A model generated the notes under the pieces. It was given only the letters and a program-made list of their open reading frames with translations, was not told the DNA's origin and did not search any database. Of a DNA stretch of 6,185 bases, positions 1 through 5,423 are shown piece by piece. How positions within the stretch are numbered: position 1 is the stretch's first letter; each line of letters begins with the position of its first letter. Source of the stretch: Anaerolineae bacterium (lineage in GTDB: Bacteria; Chloroflexota; Anaerolineae; DUEN01); NCBI GenBank assembly GCA_021159845.1, contig JAGHDS010000408.1:1-6185 (forward strand). The letters are read 5' to 3'. The translations under genes were made by a program, and so were the position numbers.

Positions 1-35
1 AAACTCCTCCTCACACACCAAAACAATAGCCCCCA

Positions 36-252
36 TGTAACTGTTCCCCGTTGGGGTAAAAGGGGTTAGCTGCGCCGCCACCACAGGCCGAATCAAGCCC
101 CCTTCTCCCAGGCCTGGGAGAAGGGGGGCTGGGGGATGAGGGCCATCCGCGGCCAAAGCACTTGGATCCAGGCACCTGTATTGAGTGTGTCTTCACCTAC
201 ATCGCTCACCAGAAGCCAATAAGATCTAGTGGGGGAACGATGAACAGTTACA
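36..252. mobile_element. Possible MITE-like element with terminal inverted repeats
   Basis: The 11-mer TGTAACTGTTC at 36-46 recurs as its exact reverse complement at 242-252. Extending inward, 15 of 17 positions match: TGTAACTGTTC, two mismatches, then CGTT. The flanking octamers, agccccca at 28-35 and cgccccgc at 253-260, share gcccc at the same offset and could be a decayed target duplication. The 217-bp interior has no credible transposase, so this would be a non-autonomous miniature element. Ends starting with GTAA and 8-bp duplications recall the IS66 family, but that link is inference. The alternative is a chance inverted repeat, which is unlikely at this length and spacing. Confidence 0.4.
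96..130. repeat. GC-rich intergenic palindrome
   Basis: The 15 bases at 98-112 are the exact reverse complement of 113-127, centred on ggcc. One extra G at 128 follows, and then g97/c129 and a96/t130 pair again. The flanking text (ctgggggatgag) and the CCCCTTCTCCC core match a type of dispersed intergenic palindrome that I recall from Chloroflexota and some other genomes. The recall is from memory and not from a search. It could be a REP-like element or nucleic-acid cruciform. It lies inside the possible miniature element at 36-252. Confidence 0.6.
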
Positions 253-397
253 CGCCCCGCGACTGGACGCATTTCAGTCCAACAGTAGACATGAGTACAG
301 ACATTGAAGGGAGCACCCAGGTGGCTGATTATGGCCCCACGAGCTGGATAGGTATGATGGATTCTAAGCTCATCCGGCCAGCGTATGTAGGCGCGAA
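253..397. other. Intergenic stretch without a convincing gene
   Basis: Reading frames are open on both strands here: a plus-strand frame from ATG 240 to TGA 407, and a longer antisense frame. Neither encodes a recognisable domain, third-position GC is not biased as in the neighbouring genes, and the plus frame would end inside the hairpin at 398-431. A GGGGGA stretch before ATG 240 could act as a weak ribosome site, so a 55-residue peptide cannot be excluded. I see no RNA gene or promoter of note. Confidence 0.4.
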
Positions 398-431
398 AGA
401 ACCCTGACTTCTTCAAGGAAGTCAGGGTTCT
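398..431. repeat. Perfect 14-bp stem hairpin
   Basis: Positions 398-411 and 418-431 are exact reverse complements (core GAACCCTGACTTC / GAAGTCAGGGTTC) around the six-base loop ttcaag. There is no T-run on the plus side (ctaatcc follows) and only a TTT on the minus side, so it is a weak candidate for an intrinsic terminator. It lies just beyond the tRNA terminator. It may be a dispersed repeat or insertion-element end, or a backup terminator for the tRNA. Confidence 0.6.
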
Positions 432-439
432 CTAATCCT

Positions 440-463
440 AAAAAGAGCCTTTATCAAGGCCTC
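440..463 (-). terminator. Intrinsic terminator of the tRNA-Ser gene
   Basis: On the minus strand the sequence reads as a short hairpin with a GATA loop (gcctt/aaggc, extended by two pairs past a bulged G), followed directly by five Ts (complement of 440-444). It begins 8 bp after the tRNA 3' end, where a Rho-independent stop is expected. Confidence 0.7.
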
Positions 464-471
464 AAACCAGG

Positions 472-558
472 CGGAGAGGGCGGGATTTGAACCCGCGAGG
501 GCTTTCGCCCTACGCGCTCTCCAGGCGCGCGCACTAGGCCAGACTATGCGACCTCTCC
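472..558 (-). tRNA. tRNA-Ser (anticodon GGA)
   Basis: The minus strand folds into an 87-nt class II tRNA. The acceptor GGAGAGG pairs with CCTCTCC and is followed by discriminator G. A D-arm carries GG in its loop. The anticodon stem CGCGC/GCGCG encloses loop CTGGAGA with anticodon GGA (complement of 520-522). A long variable arm (GGGC-GAAA-GCCC) is typical of tRNA-Ser, and the T-arm is GCGGGTTCAAATCCCGC. It reads UCC and UCU serine codons. The genome does not encode the 3' CCA: the next bases are CCT, so CCA must be added enzymatically. The gene is flanked by its own promoter and terminator and is divergent from lepB. Confidence 0.97.
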
Positions 559-567
559 ACGGCCTAA

Positions 568-596
568 ATTATAGCATCAGGCACCTATTTGACCAA
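568..596 (-). promoter_or_regulatory. Extended -10 sigma-70 promoter for tRNA-Ser
   Basis: The minus strand shows TTGGTC (596-591), a 17-bp spacer and a perfect TATAAT (573-568), preceded by an extended -10 TG (TGCTATAAT). The predicted start, near 561, lies a few bases before the tRNA 5' end at 558. The -35 box is only a half match, which the extended -10 may offset. Confidence 0.75.
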
Positions 597-604
597 ATCG
601 GGAG

Positions 605-643
605 GTAACTGTTCACCTGGGACTCAGTAGGAGAACAGTAAAC
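605..643. repeat. Further copies of the GTAACTGTTC motif
   Basis: GTAACTGTTC at 605-614 is the same 10-mer found in the inverted repeats at 36-46 and 242-252. An imperfect inverted partner, GAACAGTaAAC, lies at 633-643. It falls between the divergent tRNA and lepB promoters. It may be a remnant of a related mobile-element end or a small operator-like dyad. The sequence alone does not decide. Confidence 0.35.
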
Positions 644-716
644 AATGACATCAGGCAGTATGGCAAGGCGGTTTCCCGTGAAAGCCAGGTTTCTAGTCCC
701 AGATTGGCAAGATCGT

Positions 717-745
717 TTGTCACCCGCGCGCGTGGGTGCTATAAT
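717..745 (+). promoter_or_regulatory. Strong extended -10 sigma-70 promoter for the lepB operon
   Basis: TTGTCA (717-722, five of six to consensus), a 17-bp spacer and a perfect TATAAT (740-745) with upstream TG at 737-738 make a near-ideal housekeeping promoter. Transcription should start around 751-753, giving a leader of about 50 nt to the ATG at 803. It rules out start codons upstream of about 750 for lepB on this transcript. Confidence 0.85.
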
Positions 746-802
746 AGCGCCAATCTCATGGGAAAAGCTGAGCCTGTGGCCGAGATACAAGATGTTCCTC
801 TT

Positions 803-1375
803 ATGCCAGAACAGCCGGATGCTCATCCCCGGCTAACTGAGGAAAGTGAGGAAAACTCTTTACGCGAGCTTCTGGAGACGCTCGTCCTCACGCTCATCCT
901 TTTCGCTCTCATCCGCTCCGTCATTCAGAACTTCCGCATCGAGGGGGTGAGCATGGAGCCCAATTTTCATGATGGGCAGTTTTTGATCATCAACAAGCTG
1001 GCGTATAAGCTCGGGACTCCAGCCCGCGGCGATGTGATCGTCTTCCGCTACCCGCGTGATCCTCACCGAGATTTCATCAAGCGCGTCATTGGATTGCCGG
1101 GCGATACCGTGCGGGTAGACCGCGGTCGGGTCTACATCAATGGTGTGCCCGTTTATGAGCCCTACGCGTTGCTCTCCGGAGGCTCGTCGGGGCGAACCAC
1201 CACCGTTACACCCGGACATGTCTACGTGCTGGGTGACAACCGCCGGAACTCCAGCGATTCGCGTAGGTGGGGGCTCGTGCCGATGAAAATGGTCATAGGC
1301 AAGGCCTGGATCTGCTATTGGCCCCCAAAAGACTGGTCTATCGTGCCTCACTACAAGATATCCGTTGATCCATGA
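803..1375 (+). CDS. lepB: Signal peptidase I (family S26)
   Basis: This is the membrane serine protease that cleaves signal peptides from exported preproteins. The 190-residue product has an N-terminal membrane helix (about 23-41) followed by all the family boxes. The nucleophile is Ser50 in GVSMEP, the general base is Lys93 in [12 protein letters not shown], and [11 protein letters not shown] lies at 144-154. The length fits the compact, single-helix Gram-positive-like type. The frame is open upstream to ATG 704, but that start lies inside the promoter (717-745). ATG 758 would be almost leaderless, while ATG 803 leaves a normal leader and a usual N-terminus ahead of the helix, so I prefer 803 despite a weak Shine-Dalgarno. 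It is the first gene of the plus-strand operon, 25 bp before deoC. Function is very likely; the exact start is less certain. Confidence 0.95.
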   Translation: MPEQPDAHPRLTEESEENSLRELLETLVLTLILFALIRSVIQNFRIEGVSMEPNFHDGQFLIINKLAYKLGTPARGDVIVFRYPRDPHRDFIKRVIGLPGDTVRVDRGRVYINGVPVYEPYALLSGGSSGRTTTVTPGHVYVLGDNRRNSSDSRRWGLVPMKMVIGKAWICYWPPKDWSIVPHYKISVDP

Positions 1376-1390
1376 CCAGAATGGAGAAAC

Positions 1391-1395
1391 AGGAG
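1391..1395 (+). promoter_or_regulatory. Ribosome binding site deciding the deoC start
   Basis: AGGAG lies five bases before ATG 1401. The upstream in-frame ATG at 1365 has no such site and would overlap the end of lepB, so 1401 is chosen as the deoC start. Confidence 0.85.
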
Positions 1396-1400
1396 TTACC

Positions 1401-2228
1401 ATGACCGCCTCGGAACCGCTTCAGGATATGATCGAGAGGACTACACAGCGCGTGCTACGGGCGCTGGGACAATATGCGGCAGGCTACGAGCCACCGCCTC
1501 CACCGCCATCACCACCGGACGTCTCCCAGATGTCTCCCGAAACACTCGCCGCTATGATCGACCACACGCTGCTGAAGCCGGACGCCACAGCCCAACGGAT
1601 CACGGAGTTCTGCCAAGAGGGCCTGGACTATCGCTTCGGGGCTGTATGCGTGCACCCTTCATGGGTCGAGCCATGCATTCACACGCTAAGCGGATCCCCG
1701 GTCCGTGTCACATCCGTGGTCGGCTTTCCTCTGGGGATGACACTTCCCGAGGTCAAGCAACATGAGGCAAAGGCGCTCATAGCACTCGGCGTGGCAGAGC
1801 TGGATATGGTGCTGAACATCGGCGCGCTCAAATCCGGAAACTTCTGCCTGGTTTGGAACGACATCCACATGGTCGCCGAGGCTGTACATCAGCGAGAGGC
1901 TCTGCTCAAGGTTATCCTGGAGACAGGCTACCTGACCGATGAAGAAAAAGTAGCTGCCTGCATCATCGCCAGGACGGCGGGGGCAGACTTCGTCAAGACA
2001 GCGACCGGCCTCGGCCCCGGCGGGGCGACAGAAGCAGACATCCGTCTGATGCGTCGCACCGTAGGGGGCGCGCTCGGCGTGAAGGCAGCAGGAGGCATCC
2101 GCACGCTCGATGACGCCTACCGCATGATATTGGCTGGCGCCAACCGCATCGGCACCAGCTCCGGGATCCGTATCATCCAGGAGGCTCGCCGACGCGCGGC
2201 CGCGCCAGGCGCCTCGGCTCAAAGGTGA
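1401..2228 (+). CDS. deoC: Deoxyribose-phosphate aldolase
   Basis: The enzyme (EC 4.1.2.4) cleaves 2-deoxyribose-5-phosphate to glyceraldehyde-3-phosphate and acetaldehyde, feeding deoxynucleoside carbon into glycolysis; it is cytoplasmic. The 275-residue product carries the class I aldolase TIM-barrel signatures: HTLLKPDAT (55-63), Asp135 in [14 protein letters not shown], Schiff-base Lys199 in DFVKTATG, and the second active-site lysine Lys228 in VKAAGGIRT. By homology with the E. coli enzyme these are Asp102, Lys167 and Lys201. The first 45 or so residues are extra relative to the minimal bacterial enzyme. They include a proline-rich stretch (31-39), probably a flexible linker after a short helix. 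No other deo or nucleoside phosphorylase gene is visible. It lies 25 bp after lepB and 14 bp before the next gene. Confidence 0.96.
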   Translation: MTASEPLQDMIERTTQRVLRALGQYAAGYEPPPPPPSPPDVSQMSPETLAAMIDHTLLKPDATAQRITEFCQEGLDYRFGAVCVHPSWVEPCIHTLSGSPVRVTSVVGFPLGMTLPEVKQHEAKALIALGVAELDMVLNIGALKSGNFCLVWNDIHMVAEAVHQREALLKVILETGYLTDEEKVAACIIARTAGADFVKTATGLGPGGATEADIRLMRRTVGGALGVKAAGGIRTLDDAYRMILAGANRIGTSSGIRIIQEARRRAAAPGASAQR

Positions 2229-2242
2229 TCGAGGGATGAACT

Positions 2243-2494
2243 ATGGCTAATCAGGAACTCCTTATCCTGGCCGGACACGCCTGGCAATGTCCGGACTGTC
2301 GTCGCCTGTTGCTGGAAGCGCCCGAGAAGGCGTTACGTGGCCATCGGCTGACCCCGGACGAACATGAACGGCTGACCAGTCTGACGGCCGAGGATTTCAC
2401 CAGCCTGTCAGCTTTAGCCAAGGCCCTGGACGTGGAAGTGAGCGACCTGTACGATATCATGAATCACGCCCGCACGAGGCTACGGCATTTCTGA
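2243..2494 (+). CDS. Small protein resembling the NHLP-leader/Os1348 clan
   Basis: The function of this 83-residue protein is unknown. Residues about 8-50 follow the pattern I know from Os1348-type and related NHLP-clan proteins: an N-terminal helix, then R-x-LLLEAPEKAL, then a short turn and LTPDEHERLTSL. In that clan the equivalent of CPDC (16-19) is usually an acidic DPEF-like stretch, so the Cys-x-x-Cys here is distinctive and might bind metal or form a disulfide. Residues about 55-72 (SALAKALDVEVSDLYDI) look like a helix-turn-helix, so a small DNA-binding or regulatory role is another reading. No RiPP maturase, peptidase or transporter is in view, and there is no obvious core peptide. 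GAGGG at 2231-2235 supports the start. It is tightly packed between deoC and the MBL gene, so it is probably translated. The family link is from recall and moderate at best. Confidence 0.8.
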   Translation: MANQELLILAGHAWQCPDCRRLLLEAPEKALRGHRLTPDEHERLTSLTAEDFTSLSALAKALDVEVSDLYDIMNHARTRLRHF

Positions 2495-2518
2495 CCCCTC
2501 CCCAAGACGAGGCAATAC

Positions 2519-3268
2519 ATGCATCAATTGAACGAGCGGCTATGGTGGGTGGATGAGGCCGCCTCGATAGTAAACGTGTACCTCTGGGACAATGATGGAG
2601 AGCTTATCCTCTTTGACGCCGGAGCCCCGTGGCAAAGTCGTGCCATCCTGCGGGCTATCTCCCGGGCTGACTTCGCTCCCTCCGACATCCGCCATATCCT
2701 GCTCACCCACGCAGACCTGGATCACATCGGCGGTGCGAGAGCGATCCGTGAAGTCACCGGGGCGGCGATCGTATGCCACGCGGTGACGGCGGCCATCCTT
2801 CAGGATCGGCTACGCCGCCCTTTAGGATTCGGCGTCCTGGGCAAGCCGGTCGCTTTCTTCTACCACGTTCTGATGAAGTCCATTCTCCACGCCATCCCCC
2901 TGCGCGCGGACGTGCTCATCACCGACAAGGCCAAGCTCCCCGGCGGCTTTCAAGCCATCTACACGCCAGGGCACAGCCCCGGGCACACATCCTACTTCCA
3001 CCCGAAACAGCGCGTACTCATCACGGGCGACGCTATTCGTAATACTCGCCGCGGGCTCATCCTGCCGCCGAGGATCTTCACACCCGACCGGGCCAACGCC
3101 GCGTTGAGCGTACACAAGCTCGCCCGGTTGGATGCGGAGATCCTGTGCCCGGGTCATGGTCGGCCGATCACGACAAACGCTCAAGCCCAACTGAGCGCGC
3201 TCGCCGAACGCCCACAAATACAGGGAGCCATCCCCAGCAAGAAACGCCCTCAACGATCGAAAACATGA
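2519..3268 (+). CDS. MBL-fold metallo-hydrolase
   Basis: This 249-residue protein of the metallo-beta-lactamase superfamily probably hydrolyses a small ester, thioester or lactone at a dinuclear metal centre; the substrate cannot be read from sequence. Visible motifs are DAG (33-35), the metal motif HADLDH (64-69) in LLTHADLDHIGG, His152 in TPGHSPGHTSY, Asp171 in ITGDAI and His213 in CPGHGRP. The canonical HxHxDH has Asp66 in place of the second histidine, a variation seen in many superfamily members. The product ends in a basic tail (PSKKRPQRSKT). No signal peptide is seen, so it is likely cytoplasmic. GAGG at 2509-2512 precedes the start by six bases. The stop TGA overlaps an in-frame ATG of the next gene's frame (ATGA at 3265-3268), consistent with tight operon packing. 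Confidence 0.92.
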   Translation: MHQLNERLWWVDEAASIVNVYLWDNDGELILFDAGAPWQSRAILRAISRADFAPSDIRHILLTHADLDHIGGARAIREVTGAAIVCHAVTAAILQDRLRRPLGFGVLGKPVAFFYHVLMKSILHAIPLRADVLITDKAKLPGGFQAIYTPGHSPGHTSYFHPKQRVLITGDAIRNTRRGLILPPRIFTPDRANAALSVHKLARLDAEILCPGHGRPITTNAQAQLSALAERPQIQGAIPSKKRPQRSKT

Positions 3269-3277
3269 ACGCACGAA

Positions 3278-3282
3278 GGGAG
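3278..3282 (+). promoter_or_regulatory. Ribosome binding site deciding the aminopeptidase start
   Basis: GGGAG, within the purine-rich aagggagagg, lies six bases before ATG 3289. The alternative ATG 3265 that overlaps the MBL stop has no Shine-Dalgarno upstream, so 3289 is preferred. Confidence 0.75.
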
Positions 3283-3288
3283 AGGAAC

Positions 3289-4323
3289 ATGCTCGAACAC
3301 GAGGGCTCCGAAATACGCGTGGGAGCCCGTACAGCCATCCGTACCTGCATGGGAGTCCAGCCCGATGACCGCCTCGTTATCATCAGTGATGAGCCCACGG
3401 TAGCCATCGGGCAAACGCTGGCCGAGGAGGCAAAGGCCATCACCCCGGAGACACACCTCATCTTGCTAGAGCGATACGGCGATCGGCCGATCACGGAGAC
3501 ACCGGTCGCGTTGCTCACCGAGCTGAGATCGTGGCAGCCCACCGTCACCCTATATGCGGCATCCTCCCAACCGGGAGAGATCGGCTTCCGCATCATGTTA
3601 CGCCGCTATCTGCTGAACGAGCTCCACGTACGCCACGGGCATATGCCAGGCATCACCCCTCGCCTGATGAGCGAGGGGATGGCCGCCGACTATCACCTGA
3701 TCGAGCGTATCACCCGGCGCATTTGGGAGCGCGTGCGCTCGGCTCACCGTATCCACGTAACCTCGCCTGCCGGAACGGATTTGACGGCCGAGTTCTCACC
3801 GGCACGGCGCTGGGTGCCCTGCACCGGCATCTATCACCGTCAGGGAGAATGGGGGAACCTGCCCGAGGGAGAGACGTTCACCGCGCCGCTCACAGCCAAC
3901 GGTACGCTGGTAGTCAACGTCCTGGGCGACTACTTCAGCCAGAAATACGGCGTGCTGGATACCCCCGTCACGATCCGGGTAGAGGACGGGCGGGCCGTCG
4001 AAGTCTCCTGTGCCAACCCAGACATCGCCATCGAGCTATTTGAGTACCTGCGCTCGGCCAAGAACGGTACCCGCATGGGGGAGTTCGCCATCGGAACCAA
4101 CGTAGCGCTGAAAGAACTCACAGGGAATCTCCTCCAGGACGAGAAGATGCCCGGCGTTCACGTCGCCTTCGGCAACCCGTATCCGGAAGACACCGGCGCC
4201 GACTGGAGCTCCCAAGTGCACGTGGACGTGATTCCCATCCGCTGCACCATTGAGGTAGACGGGGAAGTCATCATGCGCGATGGCGAGTTCATGCCCAAGT
4301 ACCTGGAAGAGGACGACGCTTGA
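3289..4323 (+). CDS. M29-family aminopeptidase
   Basis: This is a probable metal-dependent aminopeptidase of the thermophilic M29 family (AmpS / aminopeptidase T / PepS type), which releases N-terminal residues from peptides in the cytoplasm. The 344-residue product shows the expected C-terminal catalytic half: LPEGETFTAP (191-200) with the first metal glutamate, GEFAIGTN with Glu265, EKMPGVHVAFGNPYP with His291 and the candidate catalytic Tyr298, and HVDVI with His311 and Asp313. These correspond to the Glu, Glu, His, Tyr, His, Asp set of the family. It is shorter than the usual roughly 370-410 residues, with a reduced N-terminal domain. Related family members include a non-peptidase dioxygenase, so activity is inferred. 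It is the last gene of the operon, 45 bp before the hairpin at 4368. Confidence 0.88.
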   Translation: MLEHEGSEIRVGARTAIRTCMGVQPDDRLVIISDEPTVAIGQTLAEEAKAITPETHLILLERYGDRPITETPVALLTELRSWQPTVTLYAASSQPGEIGFRIMLRRYLLNELHVRHGHMPGITPRLMSEGMAADYHLIERITRRIWERVRSAHRIHVTSPAGTDLTAEFSPARRWVPCTGIYHRQGEWGNLPEGETFTAPLTANGTLVVNVLGDYFSQKYGVLDTPVTIRVEDGRAVEVSCANPDIAIELFEYLRSAKNGTRMGEFAIGTNVALKELTGNLLQDEKMPGVHVAFGNPYPEDTGADWSSQVHVDVIPIRCTIEVDGEVIMRDGEFMPKYLEEDDA

Positions 4324-4364
4324 CGAGAGGATCACACCAGACGGGCACCTACAGTCCACATTGC

Positions 4365-4416
4365 AAAAACCCGTCGCGGTCGCTTGTCCCGAGGGCAGGC
4401 GACCGCGACGGGTTAT
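4365..4416. terminator. Bidirectional intrinsic terminator between convergent operons
   Basis: Positions 4368-4383 and 4399-4414 form a perfect 16-bp GC-rich stem (core CCCGTCGCGGTCGC). The intervening bases can add six more pairs, two of them G-T, leaving a CGA loop. On the minus strand the stem ends in a run of five Ts (complement of 4365-4369), a classic terminator for the membrane-protein gene that stops at 4432. On the plus strand only TTAT follows, so termination of the lepB operon there may be weaker. Confidence 0.9.
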
Positions 4417-4431
4417 CTCCGAGACGAGCCG

Positions 4432-5394
4432 TCATACCTCATACCGCTGTGCGCCCAACCTGGTCAATACGGCTGCACCCAATCCTGTGCTGGCCCCAAG
4501 AAGTAATAGGATAACCCCCACGCAAGGTAGGCGGGTCACCAGCGTGAGCAAAGGCACGCCGATCACACCGGCCAGCAATGGGTGAGGTCGATCCACATCC
4601 AGCGCTCTCAGCACCCGATCTCCCAACAACCATCCTAACGCGACCCATCCAAAGAGCATCACCAGCACCAACACTCCGACGAGCAGCATCGCAAAGGGCG
4701 CCAGACAGATCGTGATCACCAGAAGCAACGCGATGCTCAAAGCCAACAGCAATGTCACCAGTCCGACCAACAGCGATAAGACCGGAGCATCCAGCATCGC
4801 GCTGCCAACGCGATGAGTGGCTTCGGGGGCGAGAGCAAGTACGATCACGGCCAGTCCCCCCATGAGCGCTGCCAGGAGGATCGCTCCAACTACGCGCAGG
4901 AGGGCGCCGACCAACACCCTGGCACCTGAGACCTCGGCAGGGGCATAAGGGACCTCGGGGACTCGCCCCGGGCGTTTCGCGAACGGCCGAGATTTCTCCC
5001 AGCCGAGCCCAGTCATCACGTCCCCTGTCACAACAGCCCCCTCAGCACGCTTCACGTGCCCCCCAAACGCTATCACATCGCCATCCACATAAGCGCCATC
5101 CAGCAGGGACAGACTTCCCCCAAAGACAGCGACATCGCCATTCACCCGGCCAGCGGCGCTCAACGAGCCTCCCACCACCGTGACATCCCCATCGACCAGT
5201 GAGTCCTCCTCCAACTTCGCGCTTCCGCCCAGCACGATCAGGCTACCGCGCAGGCGATGCCCTGACGGCAGCACATAGGACTGCCCCAGAATAACCCGGT
5301 CCCCCGTTCCTGTCTGGGCGCTCACAGGCACGGGGAAAAGCCACAACACACCAATACATAACAACAGGAGCCACAGCCAGCGCAATCGCATCAT
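4432..5394 (-). CDS. Exported polymer-forming (bactofilin-like) repeat membrane protein
   Basis: The 320-residue product begins with a signal peptide (MMRLRW, a leucine-rich core, then VPVSA|Q near residue 26, a likely LepB cleavage site). Residues about 36-130 hold regular repeats of the form (V/A)-x-GDV-x-V-x-GGSL, spaced about 17-18 residues (DGDVTVVGG 68-76, NGDVAVFGG 85-93, DGDVIAFGG 104-112, TGDV 123-126), as in bactofilin-like beta-solenoids. After a Pro-rich linker (137-153) come about four hydrophobic helices: 160-190, 204-229, 232-258 and 277-306. The repeat domain should therefore face outward. Start choice: GGAGGG (5404-5399) lies four bases before ATG 5394, although the frame stays open to 5709 through the overlapping anti-sigma gene. 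It is co-transcribed with the sigma/anti-sigma pair, 29 bp downstream. True bactofilins are cytoplasmic, so the similarity is structural and not proof of a cytoskeletal role. Confidence 0.85.
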   Translation of the reverse strand: MMRLRWLWLLLLCIGVLWLFPVPVSAQTGTGDRVILGQSYVLPSGHRLRGSLIVLGGSAKLEEDSLVDGDVTVVGGSLSAAGRVNGDVAVFGGSLSLLDGAYVDGDVIAFGGHVKRAEGAVVTGDVMTGLGWEKSRPFAKRPGRVPEVPYAPAEVSGARVLVGALLRVVGAILLAALMGGLAVIVLALAPEATHRVGSAMLDAPVLSLLVGLVTLLLALSIALLLVITICLAPFAMLLVGVLVLVMLFGWVALGWLLGDRVLRALDVDRPHPLLAGVIGVPLLTLVTRLPCVGVILLLLGASTGLGAAVLTRLGAQRYEV

Positions 5395-5398
5395 GATT

Positions 5399-5404
5399 CC
5401 CTCC
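5399..5404 (-). promoter_or_regulatory. Ribosome binding site of the repeat membrane protein
   Basis: GGAGGG on the minus strand, four bases before ATG 5394, is the strongest Shine-Dalgarno in the window and fixes the start just ahead of the signal peptide. Confidence 0.85.
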
Positions 5405-5423
5405 GCCTCACCGAGCATTGATC

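Noticed and set aside
162..407. Plus-strand frame of 81 codons, with a possible 55-codon peptide from ATG 240
   Set aside because: It has no recognisable domain, no coding-like third-position bias, overlaps a possible mobile-element end and stops inside the hairpin at 398-431.
93..416. Minus-strand frame of 107 codons
   Set aside because: It runs through the palindrome and the orphan hairpin, has no family resemblance, and lies across likely repeat sequence.
1..471. CRISPR array or riboswitch in the left intergenic region
   Set aside because: The repeats are inverted and irregularly spaced with no array, and no conserved aptamer core is recognisable.
860..1402. Long minus-strand frame antisense to lepB
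   Set aside because: lepB has complete catalytic motifs in the plus frame; the antisense product shows no domain and is a codon-bias shadow.
1686..2222. Long minus-strand frame antisense to deoC
   Set aside because: It is a shadow of the conserved deoC frame and has no recognisable features.
3531..4043. Plus-strand frame of 170 codons within the aminopeptidase gene
   Set aside because: The product is Arg/Pro/His-rich low-information sequence, typical of a shifted frame in GC-rich coding DNA.
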